DNA of 64,000 nt from Tyto alba (GCF_018691265.1 NW_024881272.1:26277323-26341322), one strand, 5' to 3'. Positions 48,901-61,878 are shown, counted from the first letter of the stretch. Numbers and translations: made by a program. The notes: generated by a model from the sequence alone, not told the origin.

Positions 48901-50547
48901 AATTGAAGCTGAACTCTAGAACACTCCATGGAACATTGATCACGGCAGAGATAAGACAAGCCCATATACTTTTTGAATATAATATAGAAATATGGTACTA
49001 AGCAAAGTTTGGAATGATAACATTTATGCTAAGATAATAACTTTGGCACTTTGGTTTCTCTAAGATAAATAGATGATGGGAAATTCCTCCCCAGCAGTGG
49101 TATATGGTAATGGCTGGGTCATATCATTTGACTAATCAACATACTAAACATAGATTAAGTTCTCCCTCTTTCCATCTCTCTCTCCCCGCAGTTGTATATT
49201 GAAGAACTTGGATAAATATACAACTCTGTACCTTGGGTGTTCCTAAATTACAGCAGAGCTTGGAGGAATGGGAAAGGAAGTTCAACAAAGCAGATTTTGA
49301 CACCTGTATAAAGCATAGTTATCATAAATCATGTTCATCATTTATTGCCAGAAGAGGTACTGCATTATTCAACAGCCCGAGGGATTGCAGAGAAACTACA
49401 TCAGTCATAAAATATAAAATACCTTCTGTCCCAGCTTACTAACTGGTTCTCCAAGTGGCAATGCATGTTAATATAGCATCCATAGACAAACATAGGCAAG
49501 AAAAGCATTAAAACAATGAAACAGTGGAGGTTAGATCTGTTGCTGGTGGTATGGGATATTTATTCCACCAGGGCAAGAGCATGGCAGATAATTAGCATTC
49601 ATTTATAATGTTACAGTTACATATAATATGAATTGTATTGGTGTCAGTTGTAGCTGAGTTGAAAAGATGAATCATACGAACATTCAGCTCTGGACTCAGG
49701 CAGAATCCATGGCCTTGATTGCTAGACATTGCATGACTCTCTTGATTGTGTTTCACAGTGGTAAATAGTATCACCGGTGTTTGCTATTATATATAGTGGG
49801 CATAGATATTTTTGTTAAATCTCCTGCTCTTGGAATTTTGTGATTACATGGGAACCTGAGCTTTCCTTTGGAAGAAAAAATAAAAAAGTCGGTTCCTAGT
49901 TTTCTGAAAACCTCACAGAGAAAACTGAAGTCCAATGAAGCTGGCAGTCAGTGTTACTTCAGGAGCATGTATCAAATCTGATGCAGACTTTTTAAATTCA
50001 TGGTGACCATAATCATGATTCATTGCAATGGATGTGCATAGATCTGTGCTAACCAGCATTAGTATATTTTAATTAATACTGGGCTGCTGTAGCTGATTAA
50101 TAAATAATACCTTCTATCAATCACAGTGAGGGTCTCATTTTCCAGTACTGGTATGATTACATGCCATGTATTGAAAAAAGTTACCCTAGGTCGTACTTCA
50201 GGGCAAGACAACAGAATAAAATAAAATGTTTGGTTAGAGAATTTTGCTGAAGCCGTTCGTGTGGGGTTCCTGAGCTAGGAGCTACAGAAAGCTACTCAAT
50301 CTTGTGTTTGTTGTAGGTTATGTCTTCTCCCTTAACCAGAGAAAGCCCAGATGACTAAGCTAGATGCTTTTAGGTGATCGAAGTCAGGTGTGTGAACCTC
50401 AAAACCAGGAGACACCTCGCTTTGACACCTGCACTGCAGTATGACAAACACGGGGCACCAGCGCAAGGGAAATTCGGTAAGCTCCAGTAACATTCATTCA
50501 TTTCATGGAATTATTGACAAAATGCCAGGAAATGCAAATACATTAAA

Positions 50548-50612
50548 ACATACGTTGATATCCAAGCTATTTACATACTGTGATATCCAAACATACCATG
50601 ATATCTGAGCTA
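50548..50612. repeat. Three-copy degenerate tandem repeat
   Basis: Units start with ACATAC at 50,548, 50,573 and 50,591. Each then contains TGATATC followed by a CCAA- or TGAGC-like end. Periods are 25 and 18 bp, so the copies differ by deletions. It is a short diverged minisatellite or a triplicated binding-site module. Confidence 0.5.
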
Positions 50613-51760
50613 ATGAATATTGAATATTACTGTCCTGTAGAGGAGTGACTCAGAAAAAACACCTCATCAGTGACAAACAGAGGGACTATTCTGTGCAGAA
50701 GGATGACAGCAGTGAGTGTGGAGATATCTGTGTGCTCTTAACATTAAAAAAAGCCCCAGAGGCTTATGGAGAAAGCCACAGGCTGAGAAACTATCGAACT
50801 GTAATTTCTAGTCCTGGTCCTGTCGGTGGTTTTCCTTACTGTCTTGGACAACTTGTTTCTGTTTTCTGCTCTTTTCTCTCTCCCTTATCTTTATGTGGTC
50901 TTGTCTATTTATACCGTAAGTTTTCTGACACTTGGAATTATTTCTGGAATGGTACCACAAAATAATTCCTGGATTCAATCAGATTACAACAAATAAAATT
51001 CAATGGGTTTTGGTTTGTTGGCTGTTCACTTTTACTATGTAACTTATCATCACCCTTAAGATTTGCATACTTTATTTCCAGTTCCATTTTTGTAAATAAG
51101 ACATTATGATTCAGTTCTGATCTCTGTCTTAAATACAGCAGGAGAACCAATCATCTTTTAAAATGCACTAAGGTTGAATTTGAAAGTCTGTTAAGCCATT
51201 ATATTCAAATGAAGGCATTTCTAGGGTAATAGCTCAAATAAAATCGAAATGAAAGTTCTCAAAATATGTTTCCAATATCCAGCCCTGTGCAATAAATATT
51301 ATGCAAGGTGAATGGAGTCTGTCCAAAACTAACATCTCTAATCTTCTGCTAGCCAAAATACACAACATAGAAGTATGCATAGAGCGTGCTTGAAGCTCAC
51401 ATTTGGGGCAAAGCTCAAAGTTTTCCATTCAGCCTTATCAACTGTTGTGCCTGAAAAAAACAGGGGTCGCTTACAGCTGTACCCACTTAAATTGACCACA
51501 AACCTACACAACCTTCTGTCAAAAACAGAGCAAAGGCTGTAGGTCATGATGTGCAGTAAGTTAAAAAGAAGTTACCTGTATTTTCCCTGGTCTTTGTATG
51601 GCAATGGGTTGGGCTGCATGGTGGAAAAGCTCAGTATTTCATCTTGGTTTCAAATAATACCATGTGTCTTTTGTAGTTTAATTATTTTCTAACCTACTTT
51701 CCTGAATTAACTGGGATGATGACAAACAAACAGTGAATCTTAAACTTCTTCTCACTGCAG

Positions 51761-51906
51761 AGACTTGAAGACTGCATGGAATCATCTGCAGTCCTGGAGA
51801 CCAGGCTGCAGGACTGGTGGGAAAAGCACATGACTGTTTTCAGTCAGACTTTTATCAGTATAATTATTATAATCATCATCATTATCATCTGGTATTTTAT
51901 TTCAAG
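51761..51906 (+). other. Possible internal exon encoding a membrane segment
   Basis: A pyrimidine-rich tract ending ctcactgcag|A precedes 51,761 and TCAAG|GTAAAA follows 51,906, so both splice signals are present. The 146-nt piece is fully open in one frame (48 codons plus 2 nt). Residues 1-30 are charged and polar, with a WW pair at 19-20. Residues 31-48 are hydrophobic with ten consecutive isoleucines, which would form a membrane helix. The frame meets a stop just inside the putative intron. I recognise no protein family. The isoleucine run comes from an ATT/ATC-rich simple sequence, so the apparent helix may be an accident. No matching partner exon was found. Confidence 0.22.
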
Positions 51907-52639
51907 GTAAAAAAGCACTGCTTTTTTTGTAAAGAAAAGTTTGCATTGTATTTTTCTGGTTTTTGAGTTTCTTTTTAACTAAGATGTTTTCATCACATAT
52001 TTTGGATTTTTGGTTTGTAGATGACTTAGAAAGAAAAACACTATTTCAACCAAAATTAATTCTCTCGTTGAACCTCTTGCATCCAAATGCATTTTTCATC
52101 ATGTTTTGTTGGGGAAAAAAAATCAACATGCCTTATTAAACTTAATAGTTTCTTGGATGGTCATAGGTTTTTTTCCCATCGATGATGTTCATCACATTCA
52201 TGAAAAGTAGCTACTGGCATAGGGAGCAAATTTTTCAGTGAGTATAAGGTCTCATAACTTTTTCATTTAAGTCCACAGAGGTATCACAGTCTGCAAATGG
52301 AGGAATGTTCTGTATGTGTCCATGACACGGGTGTTAATTTGGTTCTTGTGGTCCTGAACAGATTTTGGACAATTCAGCATGGAGATATTAGCTGTAAGAA
52401 TTATAGTAGCAAGATGAAGACGAATTTGTAGATGTTTTTTCCCTCCACATTGTCTATCTGCATTAATACAACCGGTACAAAGAAGTTCTATAGATTAACA
52501 GGATATTACATCTTCATACCCTATAGAAAGACCAAATTCAGTTCTCATTTATGCTGGGAAAGGTTGTAGGCTTGTGTCTATATAAAATGAGGGAGAGAGG
52601 AGATTATTTCCAGTGGGATTATTCCAGACTTTAAAAGCA

Positions 52640-53160
52640 ATTTTTTATTAAGAGAAAGGTGTCTTAATTTGTGTTAGCTAATGAATCAATCCCAGGGCAA
52701 AGAGGGTGTTTGGTAATTTCCAAAGTTGTTAAATAGTTTAATTAAAGACAACAAGGGAACTTAGAGGGTCATCTTGACAAATGATTTACTAAGCAAGTCA
52801 TACAAAAATAACTGGTATTTTAGGTTGTAGAAGCTAATGAACTAAGAATGCACCTATTTTTCTAATGGGATCAGGCCACAGAGAGCAGGACCTGTTTTAT
52901 TCAGTGTAAGATATGTTAATGAGATTAAAAAACGTAAAATAAAGATGTTCAGCAGAAATGTACTTATTGGACAGTTGCTGTCAAAAGTAATGGTTAAAGA
53001 AACAAAGGCATTCATTTGGTGTCAGTTCAGAAATTTGCAGAGTTGTCAGTTAGAAAACAAATATAGAAAATATTAATTTATCTGTTTCACCATCACTACT
53101 GATTAATAGGGATGTTATTAACATATACAACAAGAAAAATAAGTTTACCAGTTGAATAAA
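52640..53160. promoter_or_regulatory. Candidate conserved non-coding element
   Basis: An AT-rich, non-repetitive stretch with TTTAATTAAA (52,737-52,746), AACAAAG (SOX-like, near 53,002), TTGACAAAT and several GATTAA-type cores. It contains no useful open frame. A minus-strand AATAAA (complement of 52,644-52,649) lies at its left end and could serve as a polyadenylation signal for the exon-like piece at 53.4-53.7 kb. Regulatory role is inferred from composition only. Confidence 0.2.
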
Positions 53161-53406
53161 TACATTTTCCTTTTTCTTTTTTTTTTTTTCTTTATATGAA
53201 CATGTATATTTTACAAAACCCCATAGCACTATGGGAAATAAAGATCCTTCTACAAAAAGAAGATGTAAGTCAGTGTTACAATAAAAGCTTTAGAGTTTCA
53301 AAATGTATCTGGGCAAAGAGACAAAATCAGCTAGAAGGCACTACTGAGTCACTGAGAAGGTCCAGCTTGTAACTGTTGTTGTCTTAACCTCCAATTCATT
53401 CATAAA

Positions 53407-53676
53407 TTATCTCTCTTCTCTATTCCAAGGGATTGCACGTAATACTAATGTGGTCAGGAAGGCTGCAGTAGATTCAGGAGAATAGAAGCTATGGCCACGC
53501 AGAGAGGATAAGTTATTGATGGCCATAAAAGGCTGGCTGAAGCTGAGCTTGTAGGCTGAGGGTGAGATGGGCGATCTGAACGCGGCCTCTGATCCAGCCG
53601 GTTTGAAATCCAAATGGGAGGTTTGACTGTGATGTAGCCATTGGTTATCCTGATAAAGGAAGGCAACGTGGTGGTG
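53407..53676 (-). other. Possible terminal coding exon, unrecognised protein
   Basis: On the minus strand a good acceptor (pyrimidine-rich, ttgtgttttcttttag) ends at 53,677. An 89-codon open frame follows and ends in TAA at 53,407-53,409. Its start is histidine-rich (HHHVAFLYQDNQWLHH) and the rest is rich in serine, with no domain I know. A second frame of the same piece is also open for 73 codons, which weakens the coding case. CpGs are clustered here (53,490-53,670) compared with the surroundings, which hints at constraint. No good donor lies inside, so if real it would be a last exon. A non-coding RNA exon or conserved element is an alternative. Confidence 0.22.
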
Positions 53677-53679
53677 CTA

Positions 53680-56600
53680 AAAGAAAACACAAGAGAAGCG
53701 AATTAAACAGGAGAACCCTTATCTCAGCTCTGTGAGCTGTCATTCTATGTAGTCGTAACAACAACAATGACAATCACAATTATTATTAATGTTTGCATGT
53801 ATTAGACATACAGGCAGAGCCTCAGGGACTGATAAGTGGAAACAGCTCTGATTCAGGATGTCCCTCAGTTTCTGTCTGCTGCTAGAATAGAGCCAAAGGA
53901 GGTATCCCTTGAAATACCTAACTTATTGCATACATTTTTTAAGCATCCATTTCTGGCCAGCATCAGAGACTGTGATAGATGTATCTTTGTGTTGACCCAG
54001 GATGACCTCATTCTTATGTTCTTAGGTACCTTCTTGCCACCAAAGGTCCCAACATTTGTCATGTCTCAGAGACACATCTTACTCACCATGGACTTGATAT
54101 TCTGTCCAGGAGGGTCCATGAAACATGTCCTTACCCTGTTTCACAGGCCATAAAGGATTTCTCAGGATATCCTTCCACAACTGATAACTTTGAGCACAGG
54201 AGACCAAGCAGCTTAATTTCTTTTCCTGGCTTTAAGCCATTTTGGATCAAATCACAACGCCAAAACTAGACTCTGTGTGAAGTTTCCCTGTCTGTGGATT
54301 TGCTTCAATAGTGGCGTGACTGCTTATTGATTGTAGCTTGAGTTAGTACTTTGATTTGAATTTGCAGGTTGGAATTCATCGTGAGTCGCGTGACACTGAA
54401 GGTCAAAAAGGTCCATTTACAATTGATTTGGAAGTTTTAAGCTATAATCTCCATTTCACAAAATGCTTCCAGTGCATCCCTTATTGGATTCTCCATAATT
54501 TACCAGTTGTCACAGAGCAGCACAACCAAGCATGCAAACTGCTCAAGGTGGATTCTGGACTTAAAACCAAAGCATTCCACTGTGGAGCAAGTCGAAAAAA
54601 GACAAGCTCCCCTGAAAACAAGATGTGACACTACTACCTGCAGATTCTCTGTGTTGCTTTCTAAATCTTCCACAAAGGGGATTTGGAGGCACTGAAAATG
54701 ACCACCAAATAATTCTTTATGGAGTAAGAAGCTATGCAGTCTTATGAATATTTAGCTACAGTACCTGAGATCCTGACCTTGAAAGAAAAAGGCTGTGTCT
54801 TGCATAATATCAGATAAAAGGAACAATGCTTTGCTCCAGATTCATGCACAGAAATAGAATTTAGTAGAACTGAAGGCTTTTGTCTTTTTCTGTCTAAGCA
54901 ATACCAAGATAGCTTTTAGCTCAGATGCTTCAAAAGTGTTGAGTCAATCACAAAATGTGAGAAGATCAGAGGGCACTGGTAAATACACATATGGGTCAAC
55001 ATCAAATCCAATAGACAATCACTGCACATTACACTTCACCCCGGGTTTTGGGATAATTAATTTCATTTCTTCCCTCATCCTTTATACCGTCACCACATCT
55101 TCTGGGTGAGATAGCTGTTCTGTAGTAAGAAGTGATCTTAAGTAATGTGCAATGAATTAGGGCAAAAAGAAAAGGCAGTCTTGAATTAAAGACATGGGAA
55201 TTGCTTCATGGGAGCAGATAATCCATCTAACCAGTATTAGGACTGTGACAGTGAGAAGTGGTGCTTGTTCCAGAGAAACAAACTGCTGTAAATAGAGAAT
55301 TCTGAAATCAAGCCTTACCAGAGAAAACTCTTATCTAAATTCCCATGGTGAGCTGTTCGTTTATGTCTTGAACTGAGCATACAAGACACATAGCTTCAAA
55401 GCTTCTGCTGTATTGCATCAAAACCACTGCAGTCACTTAATACAAAGAATTGATCTGGCATAACCTAATGCCGCTGTTTCAAACTTGTCCAGCTCTTTTG
55501 AGTGGCTAATTTAGTGCTGGCAAGAATGATACCAGATTAGGCACTGCATATCCAAACTCCTGTAATATACTAACGGCCTTCCCACAGTGAATACAAAGCA
55601 TCATTAAAGCATACTTCTGACAAAACTAGGTACTACATGCTCTGAGTAATTCAACAGAAATGCAGTCATGCTCCAACTTCTGAATCAGACCTCATTTATT
55701 CTGTTGAGTGATGCTGTGGTGCACAGATCTTGCAACATTGACAGTGGGATCACAATTTTGGGGGTTTTCCCTTGTACCAGTTTTCCCTAGGGTAAGTATG
55801 GGTAGGTGCCTGTACTCATATTTTGTTTACTGTTTATCACTTTACAGAACTACACAATTTAGCCCTAAATTAAATTTAAACTGCAAGAAGGGTCTGGTTT
55901 TCAATTTCAATTTAAAAAACATTGCTAAAATGCCATTCAGACTTGCAGTTTGGGTGTATCCTGCTCCTGACACATTCTCTGGGCTTGATCCTCTAGTGAG
56001 ATGAAATAGTCCCTTGCGCAAACTGTCTTTCTGCACCTCAGCGATGTATTGTATGAGATGTTTGATGGGGAACAGTGCTGGCCAGGGAACCCCTATAAGA
56101 ATCACGTGTCCATTCATCAGCCAACTACATCTAAGGGATTCCTAAAGCAGCCTGAAATCAACATTTTATGTTTCTGTATGATGTTTCCATTTTCTAGTCA
56201 ACTGCCAGAAGTGTTTTGTTGAAACACTTGAAAATAGGTATTTTTTTGGGAAAAAATCCCTATGGTTTACTTAAAATCCCAGGGTTCCCTGTCAGAAGAC
56301 CTGAGAATTTTTGACTGCACTTCTCAGTCAGCAAGGCCATTTTCTTTTTTCAAGACATTAGATTTCTACAAAGGCTTCCTTCTTAAGATAAATACTGCAA
56401 GGTGGGGTGGTTTGTTTTTAAAAAAATCCTTAAGTCCTTTACAAGAGAAGAACAGTGCATTTCCATTAAAGTGTACAAAGCATGCTAATACCAAATGAAT
56501 CACAGTTTATCCATATAAGACATTTTCTTAAATGCAACTCTACTTCTAGCCAACTGCCAAGGTGGTTTTGAGATATTTAAAGAGAATGATACCTTTTACC

Positions 56601-57605
56601 AAATGCTACACAATTCCTTGTGTAAAACCTCTGATCCAAGTTTGTAACTAGGCTGTTTCTATAGTGAGTGGGGAGAGAAACCTCCCCAGATTCCAGTGCA
56701 GGTCTCTAGGGAGGCCTTACTCTTGCTCAGGATCCTTCTCTTCCTAGGGGTCACGGTGGGGTCCTAGGCATCCAAGTTATATTACAACCTAATCTTAGAG
56801 GTGGCCCTGGTGTCAGGAGATGACTTCTCCAAACTCCCTATGAGCATGTTTGCAAGTGTACATAGGATCTCACTGACCCTCGGACCATCCCTAAGGATGA
56901 AAGCAGCAGCAGAGTCCCCTGAACTCAACTGGAAACCTTCCATTGTCCTCAGGGAGGTTTTGATAATTTCTGAAATCAGCACAGAGAATAATAAAAACGA
57001 ATCACAGATCTGAGGGATAATAATCTAAATTATTATCACGCCTTCTCTTGCCAGCCCAGGATATTCTGTATTTCAGTCTCTCGTGTCTGATAAAAATATC
57101 TTTAATAAAACATTCCGCATGATTTGTGGTGAACAGGCAACCACTGGCTCCACTGTTCATACCTCTCTTCCTTGCTTCTGTGTATGGGATTGTTTTAAAA
57201 ATTTGGAAGACTCCAGGTATCTTTTAGCCAAATGACCTGCAGTATCATATTCATGAGCTTGTACTTTTGATCAGATAATAGGGCAGTTTTTCAAATCAGT
57301 GCATTAGTCATACACTGTCTTACCATCATTAGAACATGTAAGACTTTCCCCAAAAATGGGGCCTCAGGCACAGGCTTTGTGAACAGACCCTACTGAATCC
57401 AATTACATGATTCAAGTCCTCTATGCTGGAGGCATGCTGAAGCACCTTGATGATTTGGGAACATTTTAAAACTGAAAAATAAATCAAACACACATGCAAC
57501 CCCTTGGGGAAATTTCTGTTCTGGTTTAGCTTGAGAGGAGTTTGCAAGGAGCTCACTAACTTTTAGCGTGACTTGGTTTATCCATATAAGCAGGGCTCAT
57601 CTGCC
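53680..57605. other. Non-coding stretch, no gene recognised
   Basis: Short frames only, no domain and no transposon recognised. It contains an ATT-rich simple patch near 53,775 and an AT-rich block at 56,960-57,120 with several AATAA strings. Nothing else stands out. Confidence 0.55.
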
Positions 57606-57611
57606 CACATG

Positions 57612-58140
57612 TGACACCACAGCAGAATAGCAGAAGATAGGACCAGGAGAGACTTTCTGGCCCATCTGTCCCAAAGACAGGAACAAAATTAAATCCTGAC
57701 ACTTATGTCTAACCCAGTCTCAGAAAATCCTACACTGATAGCAATTCCAGAGTCTCTGCAGATATCTATTCCAGCATTTCACCATTCCTGACATCCAGAA
57801 CTACTGCCCAGTGTTTCACTAAATCTCCCTTGCTACAGCACAGTTTGTGACTTCTCCAGTCCCCATGGACAGGTTTATTCCTTTCCTCTCCTCGGCAGCC
57901 TTTCATGTGTTTTGAAGACTTAACCATTCTTCACCTCAGTCTTCTCTCTATTAAACAGACAATTCCCTCTGCCATTCTCTGCAAGTCCTCAGGTGCTTTC
58001 CCTCCATCCTTTATTCTACTCTTCTCTGGCTCTGCCCAGCTGGCTAGTGTCTTCTCTGGAGTTGCCTTACACTGGAAACAGTAGGTCTAGCTGAGATATT
58101 ACCAACCCTATGCTTTGTGCAGTAGGTAGTGCTTCTTTAT
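57612..58140 (-). mobile_element. Old CR1-type LINE, 3' fragment in reverse orientation
   Basis: Read on the + strand, this resembles the complement of the CR1 3' end, in order. It gives 'cccatctgtccc' followed by spaced matches to the 'tctccagagatggagattcca' region. Next comes 'ctaaatctcccttgctacag', then a 'cttctctctattaaacagacaattcc' region and finally an 'actggaaacagta...gctgagatatta' region. CR1 is the main LINE of birds and reptiles and is usually 5'-truncated, as here. Many mismatches and small gaps mark it as an ancient insertion. Only the 3' untranslated end and perhaps the last codons could be present; no reverse-transcriptase frame survives. The right boundary is approximate. Confidence 0.72.
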
Positions 58141-58689
58141 TTGCAAAGCAGAAGAAAGTGCATGAAAAACAGGCAATCTCCAAGAAGACAGTCTTTTCAC
58201 TACTTTTTGCCCCCAAAGTTCAGACTGCCTTTATGGTCCCAGTAACTGTTCTGAAGCTTATGGAAAACTGATGGTGCTCTGATGGGGTGAGGACCAACCC
58301 AACTATGGTGATACTTCTATGCATTTTTAATCTGCCTCAGCCCCAACATGGTTTCTGTTCAGGGTGGAGGAAGTGACCCTTTTAAGCATAACTTACAAAG
58401 TGTTTGGGCATTTTTTTGGATCAAAGGAGCGATATACACAAATGACAACTATTTTTAATAAACGTAAACAAATGTGGACTCAGCTTTTCTTACAATAGCA
58501 TCTGATGAAAGAAGCTTACTAAGACAATATGCCAGCATAGACTGAACCCTGAAAAAATGCATGTTTCAGTTGAAAACCTAAAGAGCTAGTAAACTGAAAG
58601 AAAATTTTTGAGTAAATACAATAATGGCTGTTTTGCATTTGTGATTTGATGTTAACCTTATGCTGGCTAGGGGTTTTTTAAGTGATATT

Positions 58690-58960
58690 AAGCATATGCT
58701 TCCTGTTTCTTTTCAAACAAATTTTACCCTATTTTTTTTTCCTTTTCATTTAATGAACAGATGTGAAAGGAGTTGATCACATTATTTTTCTGGTGATCAG
58801 AAATAATGTTCTGCTAGTGAAGACAATTATTCTTGGAACTAACCAGACCTATTTATGTCATCAAAATTTATTAATCAAGATTTGAAAGATACATCTGCTT
58901 AAAGCGCTGGGACCAACCCACTGCAGTATGTAAATAAGCTGGCTGGCAAGAAGTCTGACC
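58690..58960. promoter_or_regulatory. Candidate conserved non-coding element
   Basis: A non-repetitive AT-rich block. TGATCAC and GTGATCA (about 58,774 and 58,792) form 7-bp inverted arms. ACAATTATT and TTATTAATCAAG follow, resembling homeodomain and TCF/LEF cores. It lies about 550 bp right of the CR1 remnant. Conservation is untested and the call is motif-based. Confidence 0.2.
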
Positions 58961-61834
58961 ACACATTTGAAAGAGAAGAATAGGTGCTCAACCACGAGGA
59001 AAAAAAGAGTATGATGGGGTAGAAAAAAAATCACACTAGAAATATGTCACAAGGATTTAACTGCGAAAACCACTACAGTAACCTCTTAAAGGGAATGTGA
59101 AGTCCCCATCTCATGAAATTTTCACATTACTATTTGACATGTTTCTGGAAGCGATTCTTTAGATCAGCATAGGCTCTGTCTCCCACATCTGTATCTTCAT
59201 CACTGCCTTCCTTATGGACACTGTTCTTGCAGCCTGAGGGCCAAATCCTGCAGGATGCTGAGTGTCCTGGTCCCAGACTAGCAGGATGCTAAGCACTGCA
59301 AGCACACGAGTGCTTCCAGCAAGGCTAGTATTCACATACCTACAACTCAGCACGTCCTAAAGTCCTTTGTGGGATCGAGGCCAAGAAGCTCATGCTTTTG
59401 CAAGGTTCAGTTCATTAAAAAAAAATAATAATCCAACCTGGATCTGATTAAGGAATCTAGTTTTGATCCAGAGGAGGCCACTACTTATTTGCAGTAGTGT
59501 AGTAAACTGCCTTTGCATGTCTGAATGAGTGAGCAATATCACATACTGGTTTGTGGCCAACAGAGAAGACGGGGGATGAGCCAAAGAAGAGCCATATCTC
59601 TACTATTTTCCCTTTACCCCAGGGCTATTGGGAGCCCAGATCTTTGGCTGATTTCCACGCTGCAAGCATCCACCCGCCCTGCGAGCAGCACAGCCGCAGT
59701 CTCGGGGAGGCAGCTGCAGCCACACCATCAATAGAGGGGTCAGGCAACAACATTGGGAGCATTTCAACAACCCGTCACTGTCAATCTGAGCTTTCCCTCT
59801 GACAAGACTCAAATGGGAACCACCTTTCCACCTGAGAGGAATGTCAAGCTCAGATCCAGCCTTGTTTCAATGCTCAGGCTCCTCTGGAGACTGACAGAGA
59901 GCAATTCCCCTCCTTGAAGGGGGCACCTGTGAGCCTCCGACCCCCGTGCAGAGGCAAAGGGCAGTGCGTGTCTGCTGACAGAGGTCTATTCCTCCAGCCC
60001 TGCTCTTTGTTGGGACTACACCTGCCCATTGCTTATCTCTAGGAGAAAGAAGAGGCTAGCAAAGGAAAAGAGGGAAAGGGAAGCACAAATTTCACCTGGC
60101 ATTGGCCCTGAAAGGACAGAAAGCTGTGAACAAGAATGCCATGACCCCGAGCCACACTGTCACCATGTGCTGGGACACAGGAAGGGTGTGGGGGGGCGAG
60201 CAGGACTCTGCACACAACGATTAGATGCTGGGGGAGTGAAGGGAAGTAGTGAGGCACCTTCATCTCCTGAACATGAAGGACTGAGGCCATCAGTAGCACC
60301 TGCAGAATGTGCCATCAAGGAGAATCGCAGGCAGTCCTTCAGATGCCCCAGCCTTTAATAGGATTTAAAGGGTGGGATTAATTGTAGCTATGTCAGCTGC
60401 AGGCTTGTACTTGGAGCTATTCAGCTGTGTTCCTGCTACAGTTCATGGGGAATGAGACCTCTTCAGAGGACAATCCTCTCCCCCCCCAGAGGCATGTCTC
60501 TAACTTAGGTGAGATGAACTGCTTCTGAAGATCTCTATCTCTGGAATTCAGGATTCCCAAATCCCAGCCAAGTTCTTGCCCCGGTGAAGGCTTTGATTGG
60601 TAAGAATGGGTTCCTAAACTGGGATGGGGCACAGGGTGGGGAAGAGAAAAAATGCTGATTCTTCAGCACAAAAAAGCAGCAGCTGGTGGGGACACGGCTC
60701 CCTTCCGCGGTCCCACAGGGGCTCCCCAACAACGGGCACGGCAGGGCAGCAGCCTGCTGTCCCCTCCTGAGGGCCTTAGCTCTGAGGTTTGACAAGAAGG
60801 AGTAGAAGGTGGTTTACTTGGCCCAGGGGTCCCAGGGAGGCCATGATGGTGTAAGCAGGAGGAGACTCAACCTTGAAATGCAACTCAGATGCTTCTGGTG
60901 CATTTTTGGCCCCTTCTCTGGATGGGCCATGGACTAGAAGCCAGGAGATTTGTTTTTATCCCCGTGCCACCCACCAAGGAACCATCAAAACCTTGTTAAA
61001 TCACTTCTATTACTCCCCTGACTCTGATCTGAGTCAAGACCTTGAAGCGTTAGTGTGACACCACCAGCATTAACCCAGTGTGAAGCGTTTTGCAGGCTCT
61101 CGCTGTGATTTGCAGGTCCTGATTGCCCAGGGCACCTGCAAAATACCTCTGTGATGACAAATTCAGCCTCGGAGTGACACTGAGCTGCAGAAAGGCTGAG
61201 CAACCTATCCTCAAGCCACAGTTGGGTCATGTTGTTAAGGCAAAGTGTATCATCTGCTTTCGGGCCAGAGGAGGGGACGGAGATGGGACGGGGGCAATGG
61301 GGACTGCTGCATGAGAGACAGGGGAAAGAGGAGGAGAGGAGTTTGCTGCCTCAGCAATGCAGCCTGAGGGTCCCCTGGGCGTGGGGACACATCCAGCAGG
61401 GAGGGAAGGAACAGGTGAGAAACAACTCCAGCAGAGCCCAAGGGCCCTTTTCTGAAGTGAACTTCCAGCATGTGGGAAAGTTTTCTACACCTCACGGTCA
61501 GGTTTAGCTTTCTCCCATCCCCAGAGGAGACTGTGTATGGCCCTTTTCAGCCTCCTGCCCTGAAGTCCTTCAGGAAAACCCTGCAAATACAAATCCTGCA
61601 CCCACACATGTGGCAACGGCAGGATCAGGCCCGCTGCTCCTTTCCAGACAACTCCAGAATGGTGTAAAAACACAGAATGTTGTAAAAACCAATAACCTTT
61701 GAAGCACACCCTCTGAGTAATTACCCCATTCCCATCTAATGACTTAAAGATGTTATATTGCTCTCTGATTTAGCAACAACAAAGATTTCGACCTTATTAA
61801 AACCAGCCGATCAGGAAACTACATGTCATCCTCT

Positions 61835-61878
61835 AAAAAAAAAGAAAAAAAAAAGGAAAAAAAAAAGAGGAAAAAAAA
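61835..61878. repeat. A-rich simple repeat
   Basis: Four A-runs of 8-10 nt separated by G, GG or GAGG. It could be a mutated poly(A), but no retroposon body is visible beside it. Confidence 0.8.

Larger units (their letters stand above)
38240..51755. other. Long non-coding stretch, no gene recognised
   Basis: Frames are short and without domains. AT-rich blocks at 40,140-40,450, 48,420-48,560 and 50,040-50,130 resemble conserved non-coding DNA by composition. Simple sequences include a 15-A tract at 41,214-41,228, a CA/TG palindromic patch at 48,785-48,835 and ATAA/ATGA repeats near 45.75 and 45.96 kb. A strong pyrimidine tract ending in CAG at 49,161-49,191 imitates a splice acceptor, but the frame after it is stopped at once and no donor follows. 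A 71-bp exon-like piece at 50,641-50,711 has an acceptor and a GTGAGT donor but joins no other exon in frame. Confidence 0.45.

Noticed and set aside
49161..49442. Strong acceptor-like pyrimidine tract followed by a 69-codon frame
   Set aside because: A stop (TGA at 49,200) lies in that frame just after the acceptor, the frame starts at TTG, and no donor follows.
50641..50711. 71-nt exon-like piece with acceptor and GTGAGT donor
   Set aside because: Its phase does not join the exon-like piece at 51,761 without an immediate stop, and the peptide is unrecognised.
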